Source: Serinibacter arcticus (GTDB taxonomy: Bacteria; Actinomycetota; Actinomycetes; Actinomycetales; Beutenbergiaceae). From it: a DNA stretch of 64,000 nt. The notes under the pieces are model-generated. The model had not been told where the DNA came from, did no database searches, and was given only the letters and a program-made list of their open reading frames with translations. The translations under genes were made by a program, and so were the position numbers. Location: NCBI RefSeq assembly GCF_003121705.1, contig NZ_PYHR01000002.1, positions 1,798,001 to 1,862,000 of the forward strand, given 5' to 3'. This document shows positions 33,219 to 42,094 of this stretch, piece by piece. How positions within the stretch are numbered: position 1 is the stretch's first letter; each line of letters begins with the position of its first letter.

Positions 33219-35132
33219 ATGACCGAGTTCTCCGGGCCCCTGAGCCGGGCGCTCCCCACCTGGCGGACCGCGGTGCGCGCACCGCACGGCCTCGACGGAC
33301 CGCCCGGCGGCACCGCGCTGCCCGCGCCCCCCGCGACGGACCGCTCCGCGTGGCGGGCGGACCGGCTCGACACCGTCACGGTCACCGACCTCCTCGCCCG
33401 GGTCGCGACCGACCGCGGGGCCCCGTGGCCGACCCCGCGGGCCCGCGACCTCGCCCGCCTGCACCGCGACGGCGATCGCGACGCCTACGAGCAGATCGTC
33501 TTCGCCCGCCAGGCCCGACTGACCCGCGCCGTGCTCGCGGCCGCCACGACCGGCGAGGAGTGCGACCTCGACGAGGTGGCCGACGGCGTCTGGTCACTGT
33601 GCGAGCAGAGCACGTGGTGCTGGCCCGCGCACGACGACGTCGGACCCCGCCGCGGCTGGGTGCTGCCGTCGGCAGGCGATCCCTACCTCGACCTGGGCGC
33701 CGGCGAGGTCGCCGGGCAGCTCGCGTGGGTCGACGCCGTGCTCGGCGAGGCGCTCGCGGCCCGCTGGCCAGGACTCCGCGAACGCGTCCGCCACGAGGTG
33801 GCCGTGCGGGTGCTCGACCCGTTCCTCACCCGCCGCGACTGGCACTGGATCGGCCTGGACGGCGACGTCCACAACTGGAACCCGTGGATCCACGGGAACG
33901 TGCTGGTCAGCGCGCTCGTGCTGGCCGAGCCGGCGGTGCGCGCCGACGCCGTCGTCCTCGCCGTCGAGGGCATCGACCGCTACCTCGCCGCGATGCCTGC
34001 CGACGGGGCCGTCGACGAGGGCTACGCCTACTGGTGGAACGGTGCCTGCCGAGCGATGGAGGCGCTGCAGGTGCTGGCCCACGCCACCGACGGCGTCGTC
34101 GACGCCCGCGAGCTCCCGCTGCTGCGGGCGCTGGTGGCCTTCCCCGCGCGGTCGCACCTGGGCGGGGAGTGGTTCCTCAACGTGGCCGACGGTCCGGCCC
34201 GCCCCGGCGACCAGCCGTGGCACTCGCTCCTGCGGGCCGGCACCTGGTTGGGCGACGCCGATGCGGTCGCCTTCGCCCGCGCCCGCCGCGACCCCGCGCG
34301 CGCCCTCACCCGCGACACCGACGGCCTCGGCCGGTGCGTCCTGGCCCTGACGGACCCGCGGTGGCGCGACGCCGCCGCGGTGCCGGTCGCCGCGCCCGTC
34401 GATGCCGACGTGTGGTGGCCGTCGGTCCAGGTGCGCCTCGCGCGTCCCCGCCCCGGCCACCGCCTCACGCTGGCCGTCAAGGGCGGTCACAACGGCGAGC
34501 ACCACAACCACAACGACGTCGGGGAGGTGGTGGTGGCGCGCGACGGTGTCCCGGTCCTCGTGGACGCCGGCCGACCCACCTACACCGCCGCCACGTTCGG
34601 CCCCGACCGCTACGACACCTGGTGCCTGCGCAGCGAGTGGCACAACGTCCCCGCGATCGCCGGGCTGGAGCAGGGCGTCGGCGAGCGCTACGCGGCCTCC
34701 GACGTCGTCGTCCACCCGCGTGGCCTCGCGCTCGACCTCACCGGGGCCTACCCCGGCGTGGTCGGCACGTGGCGACGGACGGCCGTGCTCGCGGAGGACG
34801 GCCGCGCCGTCGTCACGGACGTCTGGGAGCTGCCCGCGGGCACGCCGCCCACGCGCTACCACCTGGTGCTGGCGGGCCACGTGCGCGCGGACGGTCACGA
34901 CGGCGTCGTGGTCACCCCCGTGGAGGGCGACGGCGACGTCCGCATCGGCTGGACGCTCACCGATGCGGTCGCGAAACGTCCCTCCCCCGAGCCCGTCCTC
35001 GAGGAGATCGCGTTGACCGACCCGATGCTCGGTGACGTCTGGGGCTCCGCGCTGACCCGCCTGACCCTCGCCCTGCCCGGGCCCACCGGCACACTTACCC
35101 TGGTCGTCCGAGAAGTCGAGGAGACGTCATGA
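33219..35132 (+). CDS. heparinase II/III family protein (polysaccharide lyase-like)
   Basis: 637 residues without a signal peptide. An N-terminal alpha/alpha toroid (about 80-380) carries the active-site-like region NWNPWIHGNVLVSALVL and GYAYWWNGACRAM. The heparinase II/III beta-domain has KGGHNGEHHNHNDVGEVVVA, with the His-rich motif typical of the family. These enzymes cleave uronate-containing chains by beta-elimination, producing the unsaturated ends removed by GH88. GGAAGG before the ATG decides the start. The stop overlaps the regulator ATG as ATGA. A cytoplasmic location implies action on imported oligosaccharides. Confidence 0.87.
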   Translation: MTEFSGPLSRALPTWRTAVRAPHGLDGPPGGTALPAPPATDRSAWRADRLDTVTVTDLLARVATDRGAPWPTPRARDLARLHRDGDRDAYEQIVFARQARLTRAVLAAATTGEECDLDEVADGVWSLCEQSTWCWPAHDDVGPRRGWVLPSAGDPYLDLGAGEVAGQLAWVDAVLGEALAARWPGLRERVRHEVAVRVLDPFLTRRDWHWIGLDGDVHNWNPWIHGNVLVSALVLAEPAVRADAVVLAVEGIDRYLAAMPADGAVDEGYAYWWNGACRAMEALQVLAHATDGVVDARELPLLRALVAFPARSHLGGEWFLNVADGPARPGDQPWHSLLRAGTWLGDADAVAFARARRDPARALTRDTDGLGRCVLALTDPRWRDAAAVPVAAPVDADVWWPSVQVRLARPRPGHRLTLAVKGGHNGEHHNHNDVGEVVVARDGVPVLVDAGRPTYTAATFGPDRYDTWCLRSEWHNVPAIAGLEQGVGERYAASDVVVHPRGLALDLTGAYPGVVGTWRRTAVLAEDGRAVVTDVWELPAGTPPTRYHLVLAGHVRADGHDGVVVTPVEGDGDVRIGWTLTDAVAKRPSPEPVLEEIALTDPMLGDVWGSALTRLTLALPGPTGTLTLVVREVEETS

Positions 35133-36280
35133 CCGATCTTCCGTCGCTGCTGCCCGCCACCCGCCGCACCCAGCTCATGGCGGTGCTCCAGCGCGAGGGC
35201 ACGGCGCGCGTCAGCGAGCTCGCTGCCGCGACCGGCGTCTCCGCCGTCACGATCCGGCGCGACATCACCCAGCTCGCCGAGGAGGGTCTGGTCACGCGCG
35301 TGCACGGCGGCGCGACGCTGGCCGCTCCCTCGGAGCCCGGCCCGGCCCCCGCGACCGCGACCGCGGGCGCGAACGGCGTGGGCCCGACGTCCGAGTCGGG
35401 CGAGCGTCACGAGATCGGGATGCTGGTGCCGTCGCTCGACTACTACTGGCCCGACGTCGTGCGTGGCGCCGAGGCGGCCGCCCGCGATCTCGGCTACCGC
35501 CTCGTGCTGCGCGGCTCCTCCTACGAGGCCGACGACGACCGCCGTCAGCTCGCGCGCCTGGTGGAGCGGGGCGTGAGCGCCCTCGTGGCCGCGCCCCGGC
35601 TCGACGTGCCGAGCACCGACTCGACACTGGCCTGGCTGGCGGGCCTGGACATCCCCGTGGTGCTCGTGGAGCGCGACGCCACCAGCCGCTCCCACCGGGA
35701 CGTGCTGGAGTCGGTCACCACCGACCACGCCCTCGGTGCCGCGATGGCCGTCCGCCACCTCGCCTCGCTCGGTCACGCACGGATCGGCCTCGTCACCAGC
35801 CTGCACTCGCCCCACTCGAGCGCGATCCGCGCCGGCTGGGCCGCGGCCGCGCAGGAGTGCGGTTTCTCCCCCGCCGACACCGTCGAGGCCGAGGTCCCGG
35901 ACAAGTCCGACCCGGCCTGGGACACCCTCCTGGACGAGGTGCCCGAGCTGTGCCGCAGCACCGGCACCACCGCCCTGCTGGTGCACGCCGACTCCGAGGC
36001 CATGACGATCGCCCAGCACGCCGACAAGCACGGCCTGGTCGTCCCGCGCGACCTGTCGGTGATCGCCTACGACGACGAGGTGGTCAGCCTGTTCTCCCCG
36101 CCCATGAGCGCTGTGCGACCGCCGCGCAGGTCCGTGGGCAAGGCCGCCGTGGAGCTCGTGGTGGCGCGCATCGACGACCCCGATCGCCCGATCCACCGCA
36201 TCGTGATCAACCCCTCGCTCCGGGTGCGCGACACGTGCACGCCCCCGCAGGCGGCCTCGGTGGGGACCGCCTCGTCCTGA
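35129..36280 (+). CDS. hybrid regulator: DeoR-type HTH with LacI-type sugar-binding domain
   Basis: 383 residues. The N-terminal DeoR winged helix has RVSELAAATGVSAVTIRRDI and EGLVTRVHGGATL (about 15-65). A Pro/Ala linker follows, then a periplasmic-binding-protein-like domain (from about residue 92, IGMLVPSLDYYWPDVVRGAE) with YDDEVVSLFSPPMSAVRPP as in LacI-type repressors. It probably represses the lyase/uptake locus until a uronate product binds. Co-translated with the heparinase-like protein (ATGA overlap). Likely targets are the palindromes at 33.0-33.2 kb and 41.06-41.15 kb. Confidence 0.88.
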   Translation: MTDLPSLLPATRRTQLMAVLQREGTARVSELAAATGVSAVTIRRDITQLAEEGLVTRVHGGATLAAPSEPGPAPATATAGANGVGPTSESGERHEIGMLVPSLDYYWPDVVRGAEAAARDLGYRLVLRGSSYEADDDRRQLARLVERGVSALVAAPRLDVPSTDSTLAWLAGLDIPVVLVERDATSRSHRDVLESVTTDHALGAAMAVRHLASLGHARIGLVTSLHSPHSSAIRAGWAAAAQECGFSPADTVEAEVPDKSDPAWDTLLDEVPELCRSTGTTALLVHADSEAMTIAQHADKHGLVVPRDLSVIAYDDEVVSLFSPPMSAVRPPRRSVGKAAVELVVARIDDPDRPIHRIVINPSLRVRDTCTPPQAASVGTASS

Positions 36281-36333
36281 ACGACGCGCAGCTCCCGCTG
36301 CTCGACCCGGACGACTCGCCCGAGACGTCCGGG

Positions 36334-36381
36334 GACGACGGCGCCCCGGCCCCTCGCAGGAAGGACCGGGGCGTCGTCGTC
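36334..36381. terminator. bidirectional terminator between regulator and GH59-like gene
   Basis: GACGACGGCGCCCCGG (36334-36349) pairs with CCGGGGCGTCGTCGTC (36366-36381) with one mismatch, around a 16-base loop. It lies between two convergent genes, 53 bases after one stop and 3 bases after the other. Confidence 0.75.
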
Positions 36382-36383
36382 TC

Positions 36384-39300
36384 TCACTCGTGCTTGTCGG
36401 CCCACCGGAACAGGAACGCCGCCATCGCGTCCCGGTTCACGGAGCTGAACGGACGGTAGTAGGACGAGCCGTCGTTGCCGTGCCCGACCCACCCCGTCGC
36501 GATCTGGTTCTCCGCGAGCCAGCTGATCTCCGCGTAGAACTGCGTGCTCGGCGCGACGTCCGCGAACGCGGACGAGGCCGGGGCCTCGTACGCCGGGGAG
36601 TCGGCGAGGCGGTAGAGGAACGCCGCCATCGCGTCACGGGCGATCGGCTCGAGGGGTCGGAACTCCGCCCCCGCCGCCGTCGCCCAGCCGGTCGAGATCC
36701 CCTCGTGCGCGAGCCACGTGATCTCGCGGTAGAACTGGTTGCTCGGGTCGACGTCGACGAACGGCGAGACCGCGGGCGCCTGGAACTCCTCGTCACCGGC
36801 GAGCCGGAACAGGAAGGCCGCCATCGCGTCCCGGGCGATCGGCTGCAGCGGCCGGAACTCGTGCTCCCCGCCGGGCAGCTCCCAGCCGGTCGAGATCTCG
36901 CGCTCGGCGAGCCAGGCGATCTCCCGGAAGAACAGCGAGTCCACCGGCACGTCGACGAACGGGGACGTCGTCTGCGGCGGGGCGGTAACGGTCACGGTGA
37001 AGGTCGCCGAGCGGGAGACCTCACCCACCACGGCCGTCACGGTGACGACCTGCTCCCCGAGCACCTGGGCGTCGAAGCCGCTGACGGCCAGGTCGCTCGC
37101 GGCGATGACGCCGGTGCTCCCGTCGGAGTACGTCGCCGTGACCACGAGCCCGGTGAGGTCGAGGACCCCGCCCTGCTCGTAGGCGACCGTCGTCGGCGGC
37201 GTCGTGACCGCGATCGAGTCGAGCACCACGGGCTCGACCTTCTCGTTGACCCCGAGCCAGCTGATCACCATGGCCTGGTTGCCGCCGTTGTTCGCGACCC
37301 GGTAGACCACCTCGCCGTCGACCGGCATCGTGAACGGTGCGGTGACGACGGCGCGCTGGCCGTTGGCGGTGCTGGGGAAGTTCACCCCACCCACCGGCAC
37401 GACGGTCGTGCCGCCGGCGCCGTCGGGGACCTCGACGGTCATGGTCATGTTGCGGTTGCCGCCCGAGGCCCACCACTCGGTGTGCCCGCTCGCGATCTCG
37501 TACTCGCCGGCCGGGAGCGTCAGGCGGTAGGTGAGCGGGGTGCCGGCGTTCGCCGTGTACCAGCCCGTCTCGCGCATCTTGTCGTACGGGGTCTGGTTCA
37601 GCAGGCCCTTGGCGGTGTAGGTGGCACCACGTCCCCAGCCCGTCTGGGCCGAGTACGCGCCGTCGCCCACGTCGTTGAGGAGCGCTCCGCCGTCGGCCTC
37701 CACGAGCGCCTTGACCGCCGGGTGGGCGGAGGCGCCGGTGACGGCCGGGGAGTTCGCGTCGATGAAGTAGCGGACGTCGTCGGGGACGACCTCGACGTGG
37801 GCGCTCACCACCAGCGAGGGGTTGTTCTCGAAGACACCGTCCACCTTGACCGTCGCGTACGGCTCGGCGAACGCCGGCTCGTTGACGATCCAGGTGACGG
37901 CGGCGTCGATCTGGCCGCCCGCCTGGGAGACGGCCCGGACGGTCGCGGGCAGCTCCGGGACGGTGCCGACCTCGGTGGCCAGACGCCCGAGCGGCGTCAC
38001 GACCGAGACCGGAAGCTCCTCCGGGTCGACCTGCTCCGGGACGTCGCCGCCCGAGAGGACGACGACACCGTCGAGCGTGAACGTGCCGCTGGCCACGGTG
38101 ATCGTGACGTCGTGCGGCTCGTCGGTCAGACCGCGCAGCCAGTAGGACGTCTGCCGGTCGCCCGTGCCGCCGACCTGGGCCGTGCGGACCGGGTCGTCGT
38201 CGACGGCGACCTGCAGGGTCGCGCTGCCGCTGGCGCCGGTGAGGTTGACCCCGGTGCCGTCGGCCTCGAACGTGACGGACTGTCCCGCGGTGAGGCGGCT
38301 CTGCGTGCGGTTGAGGTGGGCGAAGCCCGCCTGGATGAACTGGCGGCCTCCCGGGTAGCTCATCCGGGAGTCGGCGTCGTCGATGACGGTGCCGAACCAG
38401 GACAGACCCTCGATCGGGGTGATCGAGAGGTTGTCGAACTGGTTGTTGGAGAAGCCGCTGACGAAGGCGATGCGCCCGGCCATGACCGGGTTGCCGCTCG
38501 TGTCGACGTAGCGCGCGAGCTGTCCGCCGTCGAACCGCACGGTGATGATGTTCTCGCGGGCCTCGACCTCGAGGGTGCCCCACCCGGCGGGGTCGAACCC
38601 GGGCACGGTGCCCTGCTGGACGACCTGCCCGAGCTTGCGGAGCTCCCAGCGACCGTCCTGGTAGATGCGCGCCGTGTAGGTCGCCAGGTCGGCGCCCTGG
38701 GCGACGACCTGCCGCACGCCGATGCCGACGAAGTTCGTCAGGCTCGCGTTGCGCACCTGGGTGTCGAAGCGGACGTCGACGGCGGCGGTGTAGTTGGTCC
38801 AGCTGTGGTCGCCCAGCACGGTGGCCGGGGTGTCCGTGGCGAGCTTGTTCATCGAGCCGTCGCCCCACGGGTTCCACGTGAACGGCCGGATGCCGGCGTG
38901 GATCTGCTGCTGCATGACGTTGCCGCGCGCGGGGTCGCCGGAGTCGACCACCTCGAACGCACCGTTCTGGTCGGCGGTGTAGCGGGTCTTGCCACCGCGC
39001 CGCTCCAGGTAGTCCATGGGGACGCCGTTGATCTCCTGGACCGGGTAGTCGTCGTAGGAGTAGTCGTCGGTGTAGGGCAGCGCGAGAACCGTGTCCGTGG
39101 CCGGGGAGGCGTACTCGCCCGACTCGTAGGGCTCGACGGTGCCGTGGATCCCCTGGTGGAGGGTCGAGAGGGTCTGGATCGAGTACGGCGCGACCTGGAC
39201 CTGGTACGCGTCGTGCTCGACGCCGCCGATCGTCTCCGTGCGCACCGGCAGGAGCTTGCCCGGGTTCTGCAGGTAGTTGGCGTCGATCGCGTCACCCGCG

Positions 39301-40817
39301 CCCGGACCCGTGGTCTCCCACACGAACAGGGGACGGTCGCTCTCACCGAGGTTGGCGACCTTCACCTCGAAGTTGCGCACCGTGGCGGTGTTGTTGGCGT
39401 GGACCTGGGTGAACTCGGGGTCCTCCCCCTCGGCCACGTCGGCCTCGGGCGTGCGCAGCGTGAGGTAGGTGCGCGTGGAGGTGTCCACGAGCGTGCCGCC
39501 GTCGCCCTTCGTCCCGTCGCCCAGGCTCGCGCCCTCGATGTACTCCCAGCCCTTGTCGATGAACTGCATGAAGTGGCGCACGAGCACCACGCCGATATCG
39601 CCCTCGTAGTAGCCGGACCACGGGTCGGAGGCGCGGATCAGGCTCTTCGGCAGGTACTGCGAGCCCTCGTACATCGCGCTGACGGCGGGCTGGAACAGGA
39701 ACGACGTCATGTGGCCGGGGTTGTTGATCGACCCCTGCCAGCGGTAGGCGTTGATGAACCGGTCGGCGATGTCGACGGGGCCCACGGCGCCGCCGATCCC
39801 GCCGCGGTTCGGCTCGACGTTGAGGCGGTACTCCGGCTCGATCATCGGGGCGACGCCCTCGGAGTACAGCACCTCCATGCCGTACTCCTTGTTGAGCCGC
39901 GTCAGGCCCGGGTCACCGGCGATGTCGTAGTGGTAGCCGATCGCGTCGATCTGCTCCAGCGCCTCCGGGCTGGCGAGGATGAGGCTCGAGACGCGGTTGA
40001 CGTTGCGGTAGGAGTCGAGCGCGACGATCTTGATGTCGGAGTAGTCGTAACGGGCGTCCGCGGCCTCGGCGTCGGCCTCGAGGCGCTTCGCGAAGTCCAC
40101 CGTCCAGGCCAGCTCGGTGGCCATGTAGTTGACGTGCACCTCGTTCTGCGAGGGGCTCAGGTAGTCGAACTCGACGCCGTAGGTGTCGTACGCGGCGTCG
40201 ACCGTCTCCTTGTACCACTGGTAGCGGAGCTCGCTCGAGTTGTTCGTCCACGACGGCTCGGCCCAGCGCAGCGCCTCGACCTCGATGTCCGGGTTGAACG
40301 TCTTGGCGTCGGCGATGAAGTGGAAGCCGGCGCCGCGCAGCACGTTGGCGGGCTCGTCGGCGGTGCGCTTGGTCGCCGGCTCGGTGCCGGAGGACGTGTT
40401 GACGTCGGCGCCGAGCTCGACCTTGATGTGGCGCAGGCCCGCCCCCGTCTCCGGGTCGAAGAGCAGCTCCATGATGCGCCAGTAGACGTCCGGCTGCTCC
40501 TCCTTGTAGTCCAGGAGGAGGTTGGAGGTGTTGTTGCAGTTCACGGACCCGAATCCGCCGAAGGTGTTGAACGGGTTGCCGTCGGCGTCTCGCTCGACGT
40601 CCTCTCCGTTCACGAGGATCTCGGCCCACTGCTGCACGTTCTCGTACGTGAGCGTGGGGAGGTCCTCGGGCGCGATGATGCCCGCGGCCGTGGGAGCGGC
40701 GTCGGGGTTTCCGGGGTCCGCGCTCGCGCCGGGCAGCACGAGCAGTGCGCCGGAGAGCCCGAGCGCGGCCGTCGTCAGGCTCGCCGCGGCGAGCCTGAGG
40801 GATGGCGTCCTTGCCAT
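36384..40817 (-). CDS. secreted multidomain GH59-like glycosidase with three SLH repeats
   Basis: 1477 residues. The signal peptide ends near GASADPG (residue 34). The catalytic part (about 60-560) follows the galactocerebrosidase pattern: GGFGSVNCNNTSNLLLDY, HIKVELGADVNTSSGTEP, proposed acid/base Glu225 in SPSQNEVH, nucleophile Glu319 in YSEGV, and DPWSGYYEGD. A LamG-like jelly roll (about 590-820) and Ig-like/CBM-like modules follow. The last ~190 residues are three SLH repeats (motifs FREIAWLAEREIS and RDAMAAFLFR), anchoring it to the wall. The likely role is removing beta-galactosyl or related residues from a complex polysaccharide; GH59 assignment is by motif only. Confidence 0.85.
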   Translation of the reverse strand: MARTPSLRLAAASLTTAALGLSGALLVLPGASADPGNPDAAPTAAGIIAPEDLPTLTYENVQQWAEILVNGEDVERDADGNPFNTFGGFGSVNCNNTSNLLLDYKEEQPDVYWRIMELLFDPETGAGLRHIKVELGADVNTSSGTEPATKRTADEPANVLRGAGFHFIADAKTFNPDIEVEALRWAEPSWTNNSSELRYQWYKETVDAAYDTYGVEFDYLSPSQNEVHVNYMATELAWTVDFAKRLEADAEAADARYDYSDIKIVALDSYRNVNRVSSLILASPEALEQIDAIGYHYDIAGDPGLTRLNKEYGMEVLYSEGVAPMIEPEYRLNVEPNRGGIGGAVGPVDIADRFINAYRWQGSINNPGHMTSFLFQPAVSAMYEGSQYLPKSLIRASDPWSGYYEGDIGVVLVRHFMQFIDKGWEYIEGASLGDGTKGDGGTLVDTSTRTYLTLRTPEADVAEGEDPEFTQVHANNTATVRNFEVKVANLGESDRPLFVWETTGPGAGDAIDANYLQNPGKLLPVRTETIGGVEHDAYQVQVAPYSIQTLSTLHQGIHGTVEPYESGEYASPATDTVLALPYTDDYSYDDYPVQEINGVPMDYLERRGGKTRYTADQNGAFEVVDSGDPARGNVMQQQIHAGIRPFTWNPWGDGSMNKLATDTPATVLGDHSWTNYTAAVDVRFDTQVRNASLTNFVGIGVRQVVAQGADLATYTARIYQDGRWELRKLGQVVQQGTVPGFDPAGWGTLEVEARENIITVRFDGGQLARYVDTSGNPVMAGRIAFVSGFSNNQFDNLSITPIEGLSWFGTVIDDADSRMSYPGGRQFIQAGFAHLNRTQSRLTAGQSVTFEADGTGVNLTGASGSATLQVAVDDDPVRTAQVGGTGDRQTSYWLRGLTDEPHDVTITVASGTFTLDGVVVLSGGDVPEQVDPEELPVSVVTPLGRLATEVGTVPELPATVRAVSQAGGQIDAAVTWIVNEPAFAEPYATVKVDGVFENNPSLVVSAHVEVVPDDVRYFIDANSPAVTGASAHPAVKALVEADGGALLNDVGDGAYSAQTGWGRGATYTAKGLLNQTPYDKMRETGWYTANAGTPLTYRLTLPAGEYEIASGHTEWWASGGNRNMTMTVEVPDGAGGTTVVPVGGVNFPSTANGQRAVVTAPFTMPVDGEVVYRVANNGGNQAMVISWLGVNEKVEPVVLDSIAVTTPPTTVAYEQGGVLDLTGLVVTATYSDGSTGVIAASDLAVSGFDAQVLGEQVVTVTAVVGEVSRSATFTVTVTAPPQTTSPFVDVPVDSLFFREIAWLAEREISTGWELPGGEHEFRPLQPIARDAMAAFLFRLAGDEEFQAPAVSPFVDVDPSNQFYREITWLAHEGISTGWATAAGAEFRPLEPIARDAMAAFLYRLADSPAYEAPASSAFADVAPSTQFYAEISWLAENQIATGWVGHGNDGSSYYRPFSSVNRDAMAAFLFRWADKHE

Positions 40818-41198
40818 GTGTGGTCCTGTTCGTCGGTTCCCCCGGCGTCCGGACGGGAGCGAGGGGTCGGGACCGGCGACGGCCCGTCCCTGCCTCGATC
40901 ACCCGTGGCCGGGTGTCTGGAGGAGAGCTGGGTGATGACAGGTGTCGTGTGACAGGTGTCGCGGGGCCAGGCCGGAGCATCGGTGCCGCCGAGCCGCGAT
41001 CCCTCCGCCCCGCCGTGCCGGGATCGCCGGAACGTCAGTGCGCGAAAAGGATCGTTTGTGATCACCTTTGACGAGAGCCAGTCAATCACGCCGCGAGACG
41101 AACAGCAACGGCCTCCTCTGGTCTTTAAGTGATCATTTCCGATCACTACGCTGTCGGCGCTTGACCCTGACGTAACGTCAGCCTCTAGCGTCCCGACC
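40818..41198. promoter_or_regulatory. control region between the GH59-like and DUF2268 genes
   Basis: A 381-base gap with no gene. Next to the GH59-like start are two direct copies of GACAGGTGTCG (40937-40947 and 40951-40961), each with GACA/TGTC arms. Further out lie GTGATCAC (41058-41065) and AGTGATC-ATTTCC-GATCACT (41128-41147). The latter share the GTGATC half-site with the palindrome before the heparinase-like gene. The stretch around 41040-41150 is visibly more AT-rich than its surroundings, as expected for divergent promoters. No -35/-10 pair is convincing. Confidence 0.5.
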
Positions 41199-42088
41199 AT
41201 GACGATCACCGTGCTCGACACCGACCGGAGCATGCAGGCCGTGCTCGACGCCCCCGTCTCCGATCGCGCCGACGTCCTCCGCACCGCGGTCGCCCCCGTG
41301 GCCGAGATGTACCGCTACTTCCCGGGGAGGTCGATCTCGCGGAGATGCACGCCCACTCGTTCGGGTTCCCGCTGCACGGACGTGACGGGACGGTGCGGGA
41401 GGCGCTGGCGGCGCTGCGCGACGCCGACGCGTGGGGGCGCATCCGTCACGCCCTCCGCGACGCCGTCGCCCACCAGGTGGCGGTGCTCCCCGGCGTCGTC
41501 GTCCCCGACCTCACCGTCCTGCTGGTCCTCGGCGACCCGGACGACGTCTACTTCATCGACACGGTCCGCGGCTTCAGCGGCAACGGCAGCGCGACGGGCT
41601 ACCTCTCCCTCACGCTCTGGCCGACGCCGGAGAACCTGCATCGCCTCGAGGCCGCCGCCGTCCACGAGCTCCACCACAACCTGCGCTACGCGCCGGGCGG
41701 CGTCGTGTGGGACCCGGCCTCCGTCGTCGTCGGGGAGCAGGTGGTCTCCGAGGGGTTGGCCGACGCGTTCGCGCGCGAGCTCCACGGCGACGCCGGCTAC
41801 ACCCCGATCGGACGGCCGCACCTCGACGACGACGCCGTACTCGCCCGCGTGGCCGGCGGTCTCGACACGGCCGGGATGCAGTCGTTCGTGGCGTGGGTCC
41901 ACGGCGACGAGGCCGCCGTCCGCTTCGGCGCCGAGCCCGTCGGCCTGCCGACCGGGGCGGGCTACGCCGTCGGGAACCGGCTGGTCGACGCCTACCTCGG
42001 CGCGACCGGGACGACGGCGTCCCGGGCGCTCCACGTGCCCAGCAGCGAGATCATCGCCGTCGGGCTCGCGGCGCTCGGCCGGGGCTGA
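41199..42088 (+). CDS. DUF2268-type putative Zn-dependent protease, frameshifted
   Basis: The N-terminal 45 residues (MTITVLDTDRSMQAVLDAPV... to MYRYFPG) and the remaining 250 lie in two frames that join at a GGGG run (41334-41337). One extra G gives PGEVDLAEMHAHSFGFPLHG and a complete protein of about 296 residues. The second part has the zinc-protease signature VHELHHNLRYA and a downstream Glu in VSEGLADAFAREL. The family is a predicted metalloprotease of unknown target. It converges on a MerR/TipAS regulator with 6 bases between stops. A single missing base in a homopolymer points to sequence error. Confidence 0.75.
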
Positions 42089-42094
42089 GGGCCG

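Noticed and set aside
36390-40952. A 1520-codon plus-strand open frame opposite the GH59-like gene
   Set aside because: The translation is Arg/Val/Gly/Asp-rich with no domain, the typical antisense shadow in high-GC DNA. The minus frame has a signal peptide, catalytic motifs and SLH repeats.
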